Below, in pieces: positions 19,214-28,797 of a stretch of 64,000 bases of DNA (positions are counted from its first letter, which is position 1; every line of letters begins with the position of its first letter). Below the pieces are notes generated by a model. It made no database searches, was not told where the DNA came from, and worked only from the letters and a program-made list of their open reading frames with translations. The position numbers and the translations under genes were made by a program. The DNA comes from Sinomonas sp. P10A9 (GTDB taxonomy: Bacteria > Actinomycetota > Actinomycetes > Actinomycetales > Micrococcaceae), in the NCBI RefSeq assembly GCF_041022165.1, contig NZ_CP163302.1, forward strand, positions 2,232,001-2,296,000, written 5' to 3'.

Positions 19214-19820
19214 CCGCTGCCGTCCCGTCCTCGGGCCAGGCCTCGGAGAGGATTCGGCGGGTCTCGTCGAGGGTCTGGGTGATCTGCTTCGTCTGGGCGA
19301 TGATCGGCAGGAAGTTCCCGTCCCCGCCCCATCGGGGCACGATGTGCTGGTGGAGGTGAGAGGCGATCCCGGCCCCACCGGCGTCGCCCTGGTTGATGCC
19401 GAGGTTGAACCCGTGGGGTCCGGAGACCTTGCGGATCACGCGCATGGCGGTCTGCGCGATCGCGGCCATCTCCGCGGTCTCCTCCGCCGTGATGTCCGTG
19501 TAGTCGGGCACATGACGGTAGGGGCACACGAGAAGGTGGCCCGGGTTGTAGGGGAACAGATTGAGGACGGCATAGGCTGTGCGGCCGCGGTGCACGATGA
19601 GGGACTCTTCGTCGCTTCGGCCCGGGGCCGCGCAGAACGGGCAGTCGTCCTGGTTGCGGAACTGGCCCTGCCCGCCCTTGACATAGGCCATGCGGTGCGG
19701 AGTCCACAGGCGCCCGAAGGCATCCGGCGCTCCGGGCAGCTCGAAGCCGTCCGTCACCTCGGCATCCATCGCGGCCTCGGAGCTGGCGCGCCGCTCACCG
19801 ACACCCGTGGACTCCGCCAT
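19203..19820 (-). CDS. HIT-family Ap4A phosphorylase-like protein
   Basis: A 205-residue histidine-triad protein with the catalytic motif HLHQHIVPRW near residue 155 and the family region NLFPYNPGHLLVCPYRHVPDY. A Cys-x2-Cys pair (CPFCAAPG) near residue 60 resembles the zinc site of actinobacterial members. The M. tuberculosis homologue in the same thrS-HIT-pgsA position is a diadenosine tetraphosphate phosphorylase, so hydrolysis or phosphorolysis of Ap4A is likely. The start is the ATG 1 base after the thrS stop, leading to MAESTGVGERRASS. The N-terminal 30 residues look disordered. Confidence 0.9.
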   Translation of the reverse strand: MAESTGVGERRASSEAAMDAEVTDGFELPGAPDAFGRLWTPHRMAYVKGGQGQFRNQDDCPFCAAPGRSDEESLIVHRGRTAYAVLNLFPYNPGHLLVCPYRHVPDYTDITAEETAEMAAIAQTAMRVIRKVSGPHGFNLGINQGDAGGAGIASHLHQHIVPRWGGDGNFLPIIAQTKQITQTLDETRRILSEAWPEDGTAAGAE

Positions 19821-19821
19821 G

Positions 19822-21843
19822 TCAGTTCGCCCTCGTGCGCACGGCCTCGACGATGCGCTCGATCGCCGTCTCGATCGGCACGCCGTTGTCCTGGCTGCCG
19901 TCGCGGAACCGGAACGAGACGGCGCCAGCCTCCGCGTCCTCGCCGCCCGCAATGAGGACGAACGGCACCTTCTCCTTGCTGGCCGTGCGGATCTTCTTCG
20001 GGAAGCGGTCGCTCGAGGCGTCCACCTCGGCACGGATCCCTTCCTTCCTGAGGCGATCCACGACGTCGTACAGGTAGTCGTTGAACGCCTCGGCGACAGG
20101 AACCGCCACGACCTGCACCGGCGCGAGCCACGCCGGGAAGGCCCCCGCGTAGTGCTCCGTCAAGACGCCCATGAACCGCTCGATGGATCCGAACTTGGCC
20201 GCGTGGATCATGACCGGCTCCTGGCGCGTGCCGTCGGCGGCCTGGTACTCGAGGCCGAAGCGCGCAGGCTGGTTGAAGTCGTACTGCACGGTCGACATCT
20301 GCCACGTGCGCCCAATCGCGTCGCGGGCCTGGACTGAGATCTTGGGCCCGTAGTAGGCGGCTCCGCCCGGATCCGGGACGAGCTCGAGGCCGGTCTCGAG
20401 GGCAACCCGCTCGAGGACGGCCGTCGCCTCCTCCCACTGCTCGTCCGTGCCGATGAACTTGTCCGACTCGGGGTCACGCGTGGACAGCTCGAGGTAGAAG
20501 TCATCGAGCCCGAAGTCCCGCAGGAGTGACAGGATGAAGTCGAGCAGGTGCTTGACCTCGCCCGGCGCCTGCTCCTTGGTCACGTAGGAGTGCGAATCGT
20601 CCTGGGCGAAGCCGCGCACGCGGGTCAGGCCGTGGACCACGCCGGACTTCTCGTAGCGGTACACGTGGCCGAACTCGAACAGCCGCATCGGAAGTTCGCG
20701 GTAGGAACGTCCGCGGGACCGGTAGATGAGGTTGTGCATGGGGCAGTTCATCGCCTTGAGGCGGTAGTCCTGGCCCGGCTTGGTGATGTTGCCGTCCTCG
20801 TCGCGCTCCTCGTCCACGTGCAGCGGCGGGAACATCGTGTCGGCGTAGTACGGGAGGTGGCCCGACGTGTGGAACAGCCCATCCTTCGAGATGTGCGGCG
20901 TCCCAACGTACTGGAAGCCCTCCTCGATGTGCCGGCGGCGGACGTAGTCCTCCATCTCGCGCTTGATGATCCCGCCCTTGGGATGGAACACCGGCAAGCC
21001 AGATCCGAGCTCGTCGGGGAAGGAGAAGAGGTCCAGCTCGGCGCCGAGCTTGCGGTGGTCGCGGCGCTCCGCCTCCGCGATGCGGTCCTGGTACTCCTTG
21101 AGCGCCTCCTTGGTCGGCCATGCCGTGCCGTAGATGCGCTGGAGCTGCTTGTTCTTCTCGGACCCGAGCCAATAGGCGGCCGCCGACCGGGTGAGCGCGA
21201 AAGCGTTCGAGATGAGCTTCGTGTTGGGCAGGTGCGGGCCGCGGCACAGATCGCACCAGACGACGTCGCCGCTCTTGCGTTCGATGTTGTCGTAGATGGT
21301 GATCTCGCCGGCGCCGACCTCGACGTTGGCGCCCTCCTTCGCGGCTCCTTCGGACTGGTTGTCCTTGGCCCCGAGGATGATGAGCTTGTACGGCTCGTTG
21401 GCCATGGCGGCGCCGGCCTCGACCTCGGTCACGACGCGGCGCCGGAACACCTGATTCTGGTTGACGATCTTGAGCATCATCTTCTCGAGGGCCCGCAGGT
21501 CCTCGGGCGTGAAGGGCTCGTCGACGTCGAAGTCGAAGTAGAAGCCGTCCTTGATGTACGGACCGATGCCGAGCTTCGCATCGGGGCGGAGCTGCTGGAC
21601 CGCCTGGGCCATGACGTGGGCGGTCGAGTGACGCAGCACATTGAGCCCGTCCTCGCTCGCGATGTTGACGCCCTCGACCTGGGCACCTGCGGGGATCGGC
21701 TGGTCGAGGTCCTTGAGGACCCCGTCGACGCGCATGACGACGATCTCCCGCCGGCCGTCGAAGACCTCGGTTCCCGTGGTGCCCACCGTCACGGTGCTTG
21801 GCTCACCGTCGACGGTAATGGTGGTCTGCTGGGCATCTGACAC
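19822..21843 (-). CDS. thrS: Threonyl-tRNA synthetase
   Basis: A 673-residue class II synthetase that charges tRNA(Thr). TGS domain at the N-terminus, then the editing domain with the [11 protein letters not shown] motif (HxxxH) and a later [12 protein letters not shown], and the catalytic core with zinc ligands in [24 protein letters not shown] (Cys) plus downstream His. Motif 3 is near the [25 protein letters not shown] region, followed by the anticodon-binding domain. It heads the thrS-HIT-pgsA set with a 1-base gap to HIT. No T-box is evident in the 98-base gap upstream. Confidence 0.97.
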   Translation of the reverse strand: MSDAQQTTITVDGEPSTVTVGTTGTEVFDGRREIVVMRVDGVLKDLDQPIPAGAQVEGVNIASEDGLNVLRHSTAHVMAQAVQQLRPDAKLGIGPYIKDGFYFDFDVDEPFTPEDLRALEKMMLKIVNQNQVFRRRVVTEVEAGAAMANEPYKLIILGAKDNQSEGAAKEGANVEVGAGEITIYDNIERKSGDVVWCDLCRGPHLPNTKLISNAFALTRSAAAYWLGSEKNKQLQRIYGTAWPTKEALKEYQDRIAEAERRDHRKLGAELDLFSFPDELGSGLPVFHPKGGIIKREMEDYVRRRHIEEGFQYVGTPHISKDGLFHTSGHLPYYADTMFPPLHVDEERDEDGNITKPGQDYRLKAMNCPMHNLIYRSRGRSYRELPMRLFEFGHVYRYEKSGVVHGLTRVRGFAQDDSHSYVTKEQAPGEVKHLLDFILSLLRDFGLDDFYLELSTRDPESDKFIGTDEQWEEATAVLERVALETGLELVPDPGGAAYYGPKISVQARDAIGRTWQMSTVQYDFNQPARFGLEYQAADGTRQEPVMIHAAKFGSIERFMGVLTEHYAGAFPAWLAPVQVVAVPVAEAFNDYLYDVVDRLRKEGIRAEVDASSDRFPKKIRTASKEKVPFVLIAGGEDAEAGAVSFRFRDGSQDNGVPIETAIERIVEAVRTRAN

Positions 21844-21941
21844 GGGGTCTCCTCTTCATCTGTGCGGCTTCATAGCTTGTGGCGTACGGGGACCACAGCC
21901 AGCCACGGACAAGCCTAGCGGAAACGGGGTCCTGCCCCCGG

Positions 21942-24089
21942 TCACCGCCCGCGGGCGCCCATCCCCTGCCCCGCGCCCTCGAGTTCGAGCCGCAGCTGGC
22001 CCTCGCCAGGGGCGCCGTGAGGTGCCGGCCTCGCCGGCTCCGCGAGTCGCGCCAGCTGGGCGACGAGGTCCGCTCGGCTCTCGAGGTCTGCGGCGGCCCG
22101 GTACAGGGAATCGAAAGCACCGAGCTCGGCGAGTCGTCGTGTAGGTCCGTCGCGCAGCTGGGCGCGGACCCGGACGTCCGAAACCGATGCGTAGGGCTGA
22201 TGCGCCACGAGCCGCTCCAGCTCGCGGCGCGATAGACCGCCGGTGCCCGTCAGGGCAGGCCGGACGCCCAGCTTCCCCGCGTCGGGCCCCGAGGCAATCC
22301 GCTCGACCTGGTAGGACTTCCGGCTCTCGTTGACGTCCAGGGGCAGGACAGGGACGCCTAGGCGCCGCGCCTCGGCGGAGAGGAGCCGCCCGGGGTCGGT
22401 CCCGCCGTCGTGCTCGGCGATCCCGGCCAGATACGCCGCGGGATGGTAGGCCCTGAGCCAAGCGCACTGGGCATCAAGGACGGTGGAGCCGTCCGCGGGC
22501 TCGGCGGCGTCCAGATCGATGACAGACCCCTCGACACGAGCGGCCTCCAGCGCAGCATGGGCAACGACACTCAGCCTGCGCTCGCCTCGGATCTCGATCG
22601 TGAGCAGGCCCAGACGCTCGATTTCCTCCCTGCCGAACTGGCTCACCGGCACACCCATCCCGCTCGGCTCCGCGGGGACGCGGTCCAAGAGGCTCGCGTC
22701 GCCGATGACCACGCCGAATGACGCCGCGTCGGCGGGCCGTGGGCTGGGCACCTCGGGAGGCCGGCCGAGAAGTTCGGGCTGGCGGCCGCCTTCATCGGAG
22801 GCCGCGTCCTCTGGCCGGTCGTGGGACAGATCGCCGTCCCTGCCTCGGCCCTGTGCTCGTACGAGGACCACCCGGTCGGCACCGAAGTGCCTGGCGATGG
22901 TGCGATAGACGGTACGCAGTTGAGTGGTTTCCACGTCGAGGCCTGGCGCTGCTCCGGCCGCGAGGCCCCGCGCCCCGGTACCGCGCTCAGCGGAACGCAG
23001 CCCCGCGGTGCGCAGGAGATCCGCGACGGCGGCGACGGAGTCGGGGCCCGAGGGATCCGGGCCCGAGGGATCCGGGCCGGCTGTCCACCCGACATCGGAC
23101 GCCGGGTCGAGCCGGCAGCGATCTGCGATGCGCTCGGTATTGGACAGGAGGTTCTCAAGGTCAGCCCCACGCAGGCCGGCTGCACCGATGAGCGCCGCGC
23201 CGATCTCCCGCATCGCGTCCGCGGGCTTGAACCACGCCTCCCCAGCCTCCTCGACGCACTGCACCGCGTTGCTCAGCACCGCGGGGACGCCGTGCTCGCT
23301 CGCGAGACGCAGCATCCGGACGGCTCGGGAGGTGCTCAGCGGCTCGCCGGGCGGGCTGAGGTGCGTGACAAGCTCGACGGCGAGTACCCCGGCCGGCATC
23401 GCGCGGGCCCATTCGCGGAACAGAGTCCGCGGACGCAGGAATTTCGGCCCGCCCATCGCCAGCCCCACGTCCGAATCCGGGCCCACGAGCACCGTCAGGA
23501 CGGGCCTGCCGCTCTCGGGGTCGAGGCAGCGTGCGGCGAGCTCCGATCGCAGGACCCCCGCCGGCACCCGGCCTCCCGAGCTGGCGGCATTCCTTCCGCG
23601 AGTGTGCGCGTGCGCATCGGACACGAGCCGGCACAGAGCCCTCCAGCCGGCCCCACCGTTAGCGCCGTGCGCGAGCACGACGACGCGCCCCGCCACGCCG
23701 GCCGACCCGCGGCTCGGTCTCCGGCCGCCCGCTTTTCCCCCAATCTCGCGGGCCTCGATGCTGCCGTGCTCCGCGCCGTCGGCCGCCGCACTGTCCTGCC
23801 CCTCATCGAGCGGCCCGCCCTCCGGTTCCTCCGGCTCCGCAAGCACCGCGAGATCGACCCCGACGATCGGCGCCAGGCCCCGCTCGAGGCAGGTACCGAC
23901 ATGCTCGACTGCGCCGTACAGGCCATCGCGGTGGGTGCGTGCGAGCGCCGTCGCCCCGTCGGCGAGCGCCGCCTCGGCCAACTCTTCGGGCCCGGGACCG
24001 GAGCTGGGTGTGCCGGAGGAAGGCGACACATGCAGGTGTGTGAAGGGCAAGCGGCGCTCCCAGGGCCAAGGAATCCGGTGAATCACCAT
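21942..24089 (-). CDS. PHP-domain protein resembling DNA polymerase III alpha/DnaE2 but lacking the catalytic palm
   Basis: A 715-residue protein. The N-terminal third is PHP-like (LPFTHLHVSPSSG, then VVLAHGANGGAGWRALCRLV). The middle carries DnaE-type pieces such as LLSNTERIADRCRLDP, VYRTIARHFGADRVVLVRAQ and VVIGDASLLDRVPAEPSGMGVPVSQFGREEIERLGLLTIEIRGERRLSVV. The C-terminal region has a helix-hairpin-helix and LGVPVLPLDVNESRKSYQVER. The PDIDIDF palm motif expected just before the VYRTIARHFG segment is absent, and the product is about 350-400 residues shorter than DnaE2/ImuC. It may therefore be a non-catalytic PHP factor in repair. It is divergent from yedK over a candidate LexA site, which overlaps the first start (ATG 24089; GTG 24086 is an alternative). 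Confidence 0.8.
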   Translation of the reverse strand: MVIHRIPWPWERRLPFTHLHVSPSSGTPSSGPGPEELAEAALADGATALARTHRDGLYGAVEHVGTCLERGLAPIVGVDLAVLAEPEEPEGGPLDEGQDSAAADGAEHGSIEAREIGGKAGGRRPSRGSAGVAGRVVVLAHGANGGAGWRALCRLVSDAHAHTRGRNAASSGGRVPAGVLRSELAARCLDPESGRPVLTVLVGPDSDVGLAMGGPKFLRPRTLFREWARAMPAGVLAVELVTHLSPPGEPLSTSRAVRMLRLASEHGVPAVLSNAVQCVEEAGEAWFKPADAMREIGAALIGAAGLRGADLENLLSNTERIADRCRLDPASDVGWTAGPDPSGPDPSGPDSVAAVADLLRTAGLRSAERGTGARGLAAGAAPGLDVETTQLRTVYRTIARHFGADRVVLVRAQGRGRDGDLSHDRPEDAASDEGGRQPELLGRPPEVPSPRPADAASFGVVIGDASLLDRVPAEPSGMGVPVSQFGREEIERLGLLTIEIRGERRLSVVAHAALEAARVEGSVIDLDAAEPADGSTVLDAQCAWLRAYHPAAYLAGIAEHDGGTDPGRLLSAEARRLGVPVLPLDVNESRKSYQVERIASGPDAGKLGVRPALTGTGGLSRRELERLVAHQPYASVSDVRVRAQLRDGPTRRLAELGAFDSLYRAAADLESRADLVAQLARLAEPARPAPHGAPGEGQLRLELEGAGQGMGARGR

Positions 24090-24104
24090 CGAAGATAGCT
24101 TCGA
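24089..24104. promoter_or_regulatory. Candidate LexA (SOS) box between the DnaE-like gene and yedK
   Basis: TCGAAG-ATAG-CTTCGA (24089-24104) is a perfect 6-4-6 palindrome. It differs from the actinobacterial/Gram-positive LexA consensus TCGAAC-N4-GTTCGA by one symmetric base. It lies in the 53-base divergent gap between two genes with DNA-damage links, which supports the assignment. Confidence 0.6.
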
Positions 24105-24142
24105 ACAGGCTCAGCTTAGCGTCGGCCGGGAATAATGGCCTC

Positions 24143-24886
24143 ATGTGCGGCAGATACGTCATGGCCCGCGACGTGGGCGACCTCGTGGCCGAGTTCGATG
24201 TCGACGAGACCTACGTCGACTCCCTCGAGCCCTCGTACAACATCGCTCCTACCGACCCTGTGCCGATCATCCTCGATCGGCGCGACAAGGTGTCCGGGGA
24301 CCACTCCCGGAAGCTGGTGACCGCACGCTGGGGCCTGGTTCCGCCGTGGTCGAAGGACACGAAGTCGGCCGCGCGGCTCATCAACGCCCGGCGGGAGACG
24401 GTCACGGAGAAGCCGTCCTTCCGCAAGGCCGCCGCGTCGAAGCGTGCGCTTGTTCCCGCGGACGGGTACTACGAGTGGGAGAAGCGTGAAGTGCCCGGCG
24501 CTGCCGAGGCGGCCGCGAAGGGCGTGAAGATCGAGAAGGTACCCACGTTCCTCCACGCGTCCGACGGCGGTGTGCTCGCCTTCGCTGCCCTCTTCGAGAA
24601 CTGGCCCGACCCTGCACTCCCCCCGGATGACCCCGAGCGGTGGGTGCGCACGTGCACGATCCTGACCGGGCCGGCGTCGGACTCCTTGGGCTACATCCAT
24701 GACCGGACCCCGGTGATCGTCCCGCGCGCGATGTGGGCGGACTGGCTCGACCCGGAGACGACGGGCGAGGCGGACGTCAAGGCGCTCATCGATGCGATGC
24801 CGGAGCCGCACCTCACGCCACGGATCGTGGGCAGCCTCGTGAACAGCGTCCGGAACAACGGGCCGGAGCTCATCGCGCCGGCGTAG
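24143..24886 (+). CDS. yedK: SOS response-associated peptidase, YedK/HMCES family
   Basis: A 247-residue SRAP protein. It begins MCGRYVM, so the catalytic Cys becomes N-terminal after Met removal and can form a thiazolidine crosslink with abasic sites in single-stranded DNA. Other conserved parts are PSYNIAPTDPVPI, ARWGLVPPWSKD, INARRETV, the Glu in VPADGYYEWEK and the His in YIHDRTPVIV. Length matches the family. It is divergent from the DnaE-like PHP gene with a shared candidate LexA box, consistent with SOS control. Its 3' end overlaps the convergent GH65 gene by 17 bases. Confidence 0.94.
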   Translation: MCGRYVMARDVGDLVAEFDVDETYVDSLEPSYNIAPTDPVPIILDRRDKVSGDHSRKLVTARWGLVPPWSKDTKSAARLINARRETVTEKPSFRKAAASKRALVPADGYYEWEKREVPGAAEAAAKGVKIEKVPTFLHASDGGVLAFAALFENWPDPALPPDDPERWVRTCTILTGPASDSLGYIHDRTPVIVPRAMWADWLDPETTGEADVKALIDAMPEPHLTPRIVGSLVNSVRNNGPELIAPA

Positions 24887-27800
24887 GCCAAGGACGAGGC
24901 TGGCCCGCCTGGATGCGGAAGCGGTGGGACGTGCCGCAGCGCAGCAGGATCTCCTCGCCCTCCACCCGGATCCGCACCGGCCCAGCGTCGCCGCTCGCCG
25001 AGGAGACCCGGAGCTGATCCTGCCCCAGGTCGACGTCGAGCAGCTGATCCCGGTACCGCACACGGAATGTCACCGAGCGCAGCCCGTCGGGCAGCCGGGG
25101 AGCGAAGATCAACGCGTCGCTTGTGAGCCGGAGGCCCGCGAAGCTGCGCTGGACGACGTCGATCGATCCGGCCATCGCGCCGAGATGGATTCCCGCGCGC
25201 GTGGTGCCGCCCTGGGTGTCGTCGAGGTCGGCGTCGAGCGCCTCGCAGAAGGTGTCCCATGCCCGTTCCGAATCCATGCCGGCAAGCACTGACGAGTGCG
25301 CCACCCGGCTGAGGGTCGAGCCGTGGGCGGTCCTAGCGAGGTAGTAGTCCACTGTCCGTGCCAGCTGCTCCGCGGTGACGGTGTAGCCGAGCCGTCCGAG
25401 CAGCGCTGTGAGCTCGGTGGGGCCGAACAGGTAGAGCAGCATGAGGGCGTCTGCCTGCTTGGCCAACTGGTACCGGTTGGTGCTGTCCCCCTCGGCCTCG
25501 AGGATGAGGTCGAGGCGTTCGATGTTGTGGTAGCGGTCCCTGTACGCGTCCCAGTCCAGCTCGGCCAGGTCGCCGTATCCGGCGAACTGGCTCATGATGC
25601 CTTCGCCGTGGAACGGCACCGACATCCGCCGGCCCATGCGCGCCCAGAGCTCGGGCTCGGCGGGCTCTATACGGAGCCGGTCGGCGAGGTCGTCCCGGTC
25701 GTGGCCCTGAACGACGTGCAGGAGGTGGGCCGCCTGATGGCACACCCATGCGGCCAAGACATTGGTGTAGGCGTTGTCGTCGATGCCGGATGACGGCCGG
25801 CCAGGGTAGCCCGTGTGATACTCGTCGGGGCCCATCACCCCGCGGACGTGGTAGCGGTCCTCCAGCGGGTCGTACTCTGCCATCGATGCGAAGAGCCGCG
25901 CGACCTCGATGATGAGCTCCGCGCCCTGGCGCAGGAGCCAGAACCTGTCGTGCGTCGCCTCGAAGTACTGCCACGCGTTGAAGGCCACGGCGAGGCCCAC
26001 ATGCCGCTGCAGCCGGGAGTAGTCAGGCATCCAATGGCCGGACCTTCGATTGAAGATCCACCGAGGAGTCTCCTCCCGCCCGTCGCTGCCGCTCTGCCAC
26101 GGGAACAGCGCGCCGCGGAGACCGAGCCCGGCCGCAGCGTGCCGTGCCTCGGGCAGGCGCCGCCAGCGGTACGCGATGAGAGCCCTCGCCACGGCCGGCA
26201 GACGCGAGGTGATGAGAGGCAGGACGAACAGCTCGTCCCAGAAGACGTGCCCCCGGTAGCCTTCACCATGCAGTCCGCGGGCCGGGACTCCCACGTCCAG
26301 ATCTTCGACGAACGGGGCGAGGGCCTGGAGGACGTGGAAGACGTGAAGGTTGACGGCGAACTGCACGCTGGGAGCAGCATCGAGCTCAACGGTGAAGAGA
26401 TGGAGGAACCGCTGCCAGGCTGCAGAATGGCTCGCGAGGAGCTCTTCGAAGGTGCCCGGCGAGCGCCTGAGCACGGCGGCGGCTCCCGTGCGGGCCGACG
26501 AGAGGGCGTGGTCCCTCGACGTCGCGAAGGCGGCCGTCTTCGTCAGGCGGACCGGCCGTCCGTCGTCGAGCCGCAGGGCGAACTCGTGGAAATGCAGCGC
26601 GCCGACACAGCCGTCGCTCACGTCCCCGCGCGCTGACCCCGTGACACGGTTCCGGAGCGCCACAGCGATGCGGATGCGGCTCTGGATCGTCTCTGCCTCG
26701 GCGACCAGAGTGGCATCCAAGTCCCCGGTTCCCTCATCGACGTCGGGAGGGGCTGTCTCCTCCGTAGGGCTCACGTCGCGCACATGGCGGTGCGCGAGGA
26801 GCGTGTCCTCGAGGACGTTCTCGTTGCTCACGTCGAGGTCCACGCCGCTGCGCATCGTTACCTGGCCACTCCAGCCCTCGGCGGTCACGCTTGTCTCGAG
26901 GGCCATGAGCTGCGGGAGTGCCATGGAGACGAACCGACGCTGTGCCACGGTGATCCGCCGACCGCCGTCGTCCTCGAGGGTGGCCTCCCGCATGAGCACC
27001 GCCTGCTGCATGTCCAGGACGCGCCGCTCGGAACGCACGGTGAGACCGCCCATGGACCACCAGACTCCGCCCTCGATCCGCAGGTCGAGGTGGAGCCAGT
27101 TGGGTGCATTGACCAGATGCTCGTCTTCGGTCTCCTCCTCTTCCACGCGGTTGACTACGCGGTTGTAGATGCCGCTGAGGTAGGTGCCCGGATAGCCCGG
27201 ACCCGCCCTGCCGCTCTCCGGTGCTGCGCCGCGCACTCCGACATAGCCGTTGCCGAGGGTCGTCAAGGCCTCACGGTGCCCCTCGTGGCCCGCGTCGAAG
27301 CCCTCGTACACCAGATGCCACGGGTTCGCGACGACGAGTCCCAGATCGAGCTCTCCCACGTCGTCGAGGACCACGTCGGCCCCCGCGTCGCTGAGCTCGG
27401 GGCGATGGCCTGAACGGTCGATACCGACCACGAGGCCAAAGCCGCCTTGGCGCGCAGCCTGGACTCCCGACACCGAGTCCTCGATGACGACGGCGCGTCC
27501 CGGATCGACGTGGACCCGCCGCGCCGCCTCGAGGAAGACATCCGGTGCCGGCTTTCCGGCGAAGCCCGCCGCGGCGGCGTCGGCGCCGTCGAGGACACAG
27601 TCGAAGATGCCCTCGAGTCCGGCCGCCCTCAGGATCGCCGGGGCGTTCCTGCTAGCCGTCGCGAGGACGACCGGGACACGCCCAGCCCTGAGGCGGCCAA
27701 GGAGGTCGACCGTCTCGGGAAACACCGAAACGCCCGTCGCTTCGAGGCGCCGATGGAAGATCCGGTTCTTGCGGGCCCCGAGACCGAACGCCGTCCAACG

Positions 27801-28091
27801 ATCCGCCGGATCCCCCGCATCGCCTCGCGGCACGGCGACGCCGCGTGCGGCGAGGAACACGAGAACGCCCTCTTCGCGCGGCCGCCCATCCACGAACGCG
27901 CGGTAGTCGGCCCGCCTGAACGGCGAGGCATCCGTTCCCGGTGGGATCCGCGGGTCACGCAGGACTGCGTCGAAGAGCTCTCGCCAGGCGGCCTCGTGCA
28001 CGGCCGCAGTGTCGGTCACCACACCGTCGAGGTCGAAGATCACCGCGTCGAACGGGGGGCGTGCTGCTTCGAGGGTTGGCGATCGGGTCAT
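24870..28091 (-). CDS. Beta-phosphoglucomutase-GH65 disaccharide phosphorylase fusion
   Basis: A 1073-residue bifunctional enzyme. Residues 1-245 are a HAD-type beta-phosphoglucomutase: nucleophile region FDAVIFDLDGVVTDTAAVHE, then VVIEDSVSGVQAARQGG. Residues 270-1050 are a glycoside hydrolase family 65 phosphorylase: catalytic Glu in YHVRGVMGPDEYHTGYPG, phosphate-binding HGSTLSRVAHS, and the N-terminal beta-sandwich. Such enzymes split trehalose, maltose or kojibiose with phosphate into beta-glucose 1-phosphate, which the mutase turns into glucose 6-phosphate, so fusing the two makes sense. Specificity is not shown. The start is ATG 28091 (MTRSPTLEA) with AAAGGAG upstream. The 3' end overlaps yedK. 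Confidence 0.93.
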   Translation of the reverse strand: MTRSPTLEAARPPFDAVIFDLDGVVTDTAAVHEAAWRELFDAVLRDPRIPPGTDASPFRRADYRAFVDGRPREEGVLVFLAARGVAVPRGDAGDPADRWTAFGLGARKNRIFHRRLEATGVSVFPETVDLLGRLRAGRVPVVLATASRNAPAILRAAGLEGIFDCVLDGADAAAAGFAGKPAPDVFLEAARRVHVDPGRAVVIEDSVSGVQAARQGGFGLVVGIDRSGHRPELSDAGADVVLDDVGELDLGLVVANPWHLVYEGFDAGHEGHREALTTLGNGYVGVRGAAPESGRAGPGYPGTYLSGIYNRVVNRVEEEETEDEHLVNAPNWLHLDLRIEGGVWWSMGGLTVRSERRVLDMQQAVLMREATLEDDGGRRITVAQRRFVSMALPQLMALETSVTAEGWSGQVTMRSGVDLDVSNENVLEDTLLAHRHVRDVSPTEETAPPDVDEGTGDLDATLVAEAETIQSRIRIAVALRNRVTGSARGDVSDGCVGALHFHEFALRLDDGRPVRLTKTAAFATSRDHALSSARTGAAAVLRRSPGTFEELLASHSAAWQRFLHLFTVELDAAPSVQFAVNLHVFHVLQALAPFVEDLDVGVPARGLHGEGYRGHVFWDELFVLPLITSRLPAVARALIAYRWRRLPEARHAAAGLGLRGALFPWQSGSDGREETPRWIFNRRSGHWMPDYSRLQRHVGLAVAFNAWQYFEATHDRFWLLRQGAELIIEVARLFASMAEYDPLEDRYHVRGVMGPDEYHTGYPGRPSSGIDDNAYTNVLAAWVCHQAAHLLHVVQGHDRDDLADRLRIEPAEPELWARMGRRMSVPFHGEGIMSQFAGYGDLAELDWDAYRDRYHNIERLDLILEAEGDSTNRYQLAKQADALMLLYLFGPTELTALLGRLGYTVTAEQLARTVDYYLARTAHGSTLSRVAHSSVLAGMDSERAWDTFCEALDADLDDTQGGTTRAGIHLGAMAGSIDVVQRSFAGLRLTSDALIFAPRLPDGLRSVTFRVRYRDQLLDVDLGQDQLRVSSASGDAGPVRIRVEGEEILLRCGTSHRFRIQAGQPRPWPTPAR

Positions 28092-28271
28092 GGCCCGGCT
28101 CCTTTCGGCGCCTGAGGTCAGTTTGGGCAGTCGCCGCCGCAACGGCAAGGGCCAGGTCATCGGCCGTCGCCCTCGCGGCTGGACCTGCCTCGCCGTGATC
28201 GACCACGGCGGCGGGCCCTACGTGGCCTTAGGCCCTATCCCAGCCATTCCGGCGAACCTACTCTCGGTGGC

Positions 28272-28787
28272 ATGAATGGGACAGAGGCAGGAACAGCCCT
28301 CGCGGGCATCGTCGTCGGCGTGGACGGATCACCCCTCTCCGTCGAGGCGCTGCGCTGGGCAGCACGGCTTGAGCCCGTCGTCGGCGGGCCGATCACCGCG
28401 GCCACGGTCTGGCAGTTTCCCGTGGCCGGGGCGGGCACCTCGTACTCGCGCTTGGACTGGGACGCCGAGGGCGATGCCCGGGGAATCCTCGAGCAGGCCG
28501 TCGAGGACGCCTACGGAGGCACTCGCCCTGCGGGGCTCACCACTCTGGTGGCCTCGGGCCCAGCGGCCCACACCCTCATTGAGAACAGCCGGAACGCCAG
28601 GCTCCTCATCGTCGGCTCGCGCGGCATCGGGGGCTTCATGGGGCTCCTCCTCGGCTCGGTGAGCGGGGCCTGCGCGGAACACGCACACTGTCCCGTCCTC
28701 GTGCTTCATCCCTCCGGAGACTCGGGGGCGGCCAGTGCCGCAGACGCAGGCAAAGCGACAACACCCGCTGGAAGCACGGACGCCTGA
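28272..28787 (+). CDS. Universal stress protein, single UspA domain
   Basis: A 171-residue UspA protein. The fold starts IVVGVDGSPLSVEALRWAARL and the ATP-binding signature GSRGIGGFMGLLLGSVS (G-x2-G-x9-G-S) is complete, followed by CPVLVLHP. Roles in actinobacteria include dormancy and redox stress; the sequence does not specify one. The 11-base gap to the next gene suggests co-transcription. Confidence 0.93.
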   Translation: MNGTEAGTALAGIVVGVDGSPLSVEALRWAARLEPVVGGPITAATVWQFPVAGAGTSYSRLDWDAEGDARGILEQAVEDAYGGTRPAGLTTLVASGPAAHTLIENSRNARLLIVGSRGIGGFMGLLLGSVSGACAEHAHCPVLVLHPSGDSGAASAADAGKATTPAGSTDA

Positions 28788-28797
28788 GGAGAGAGCG

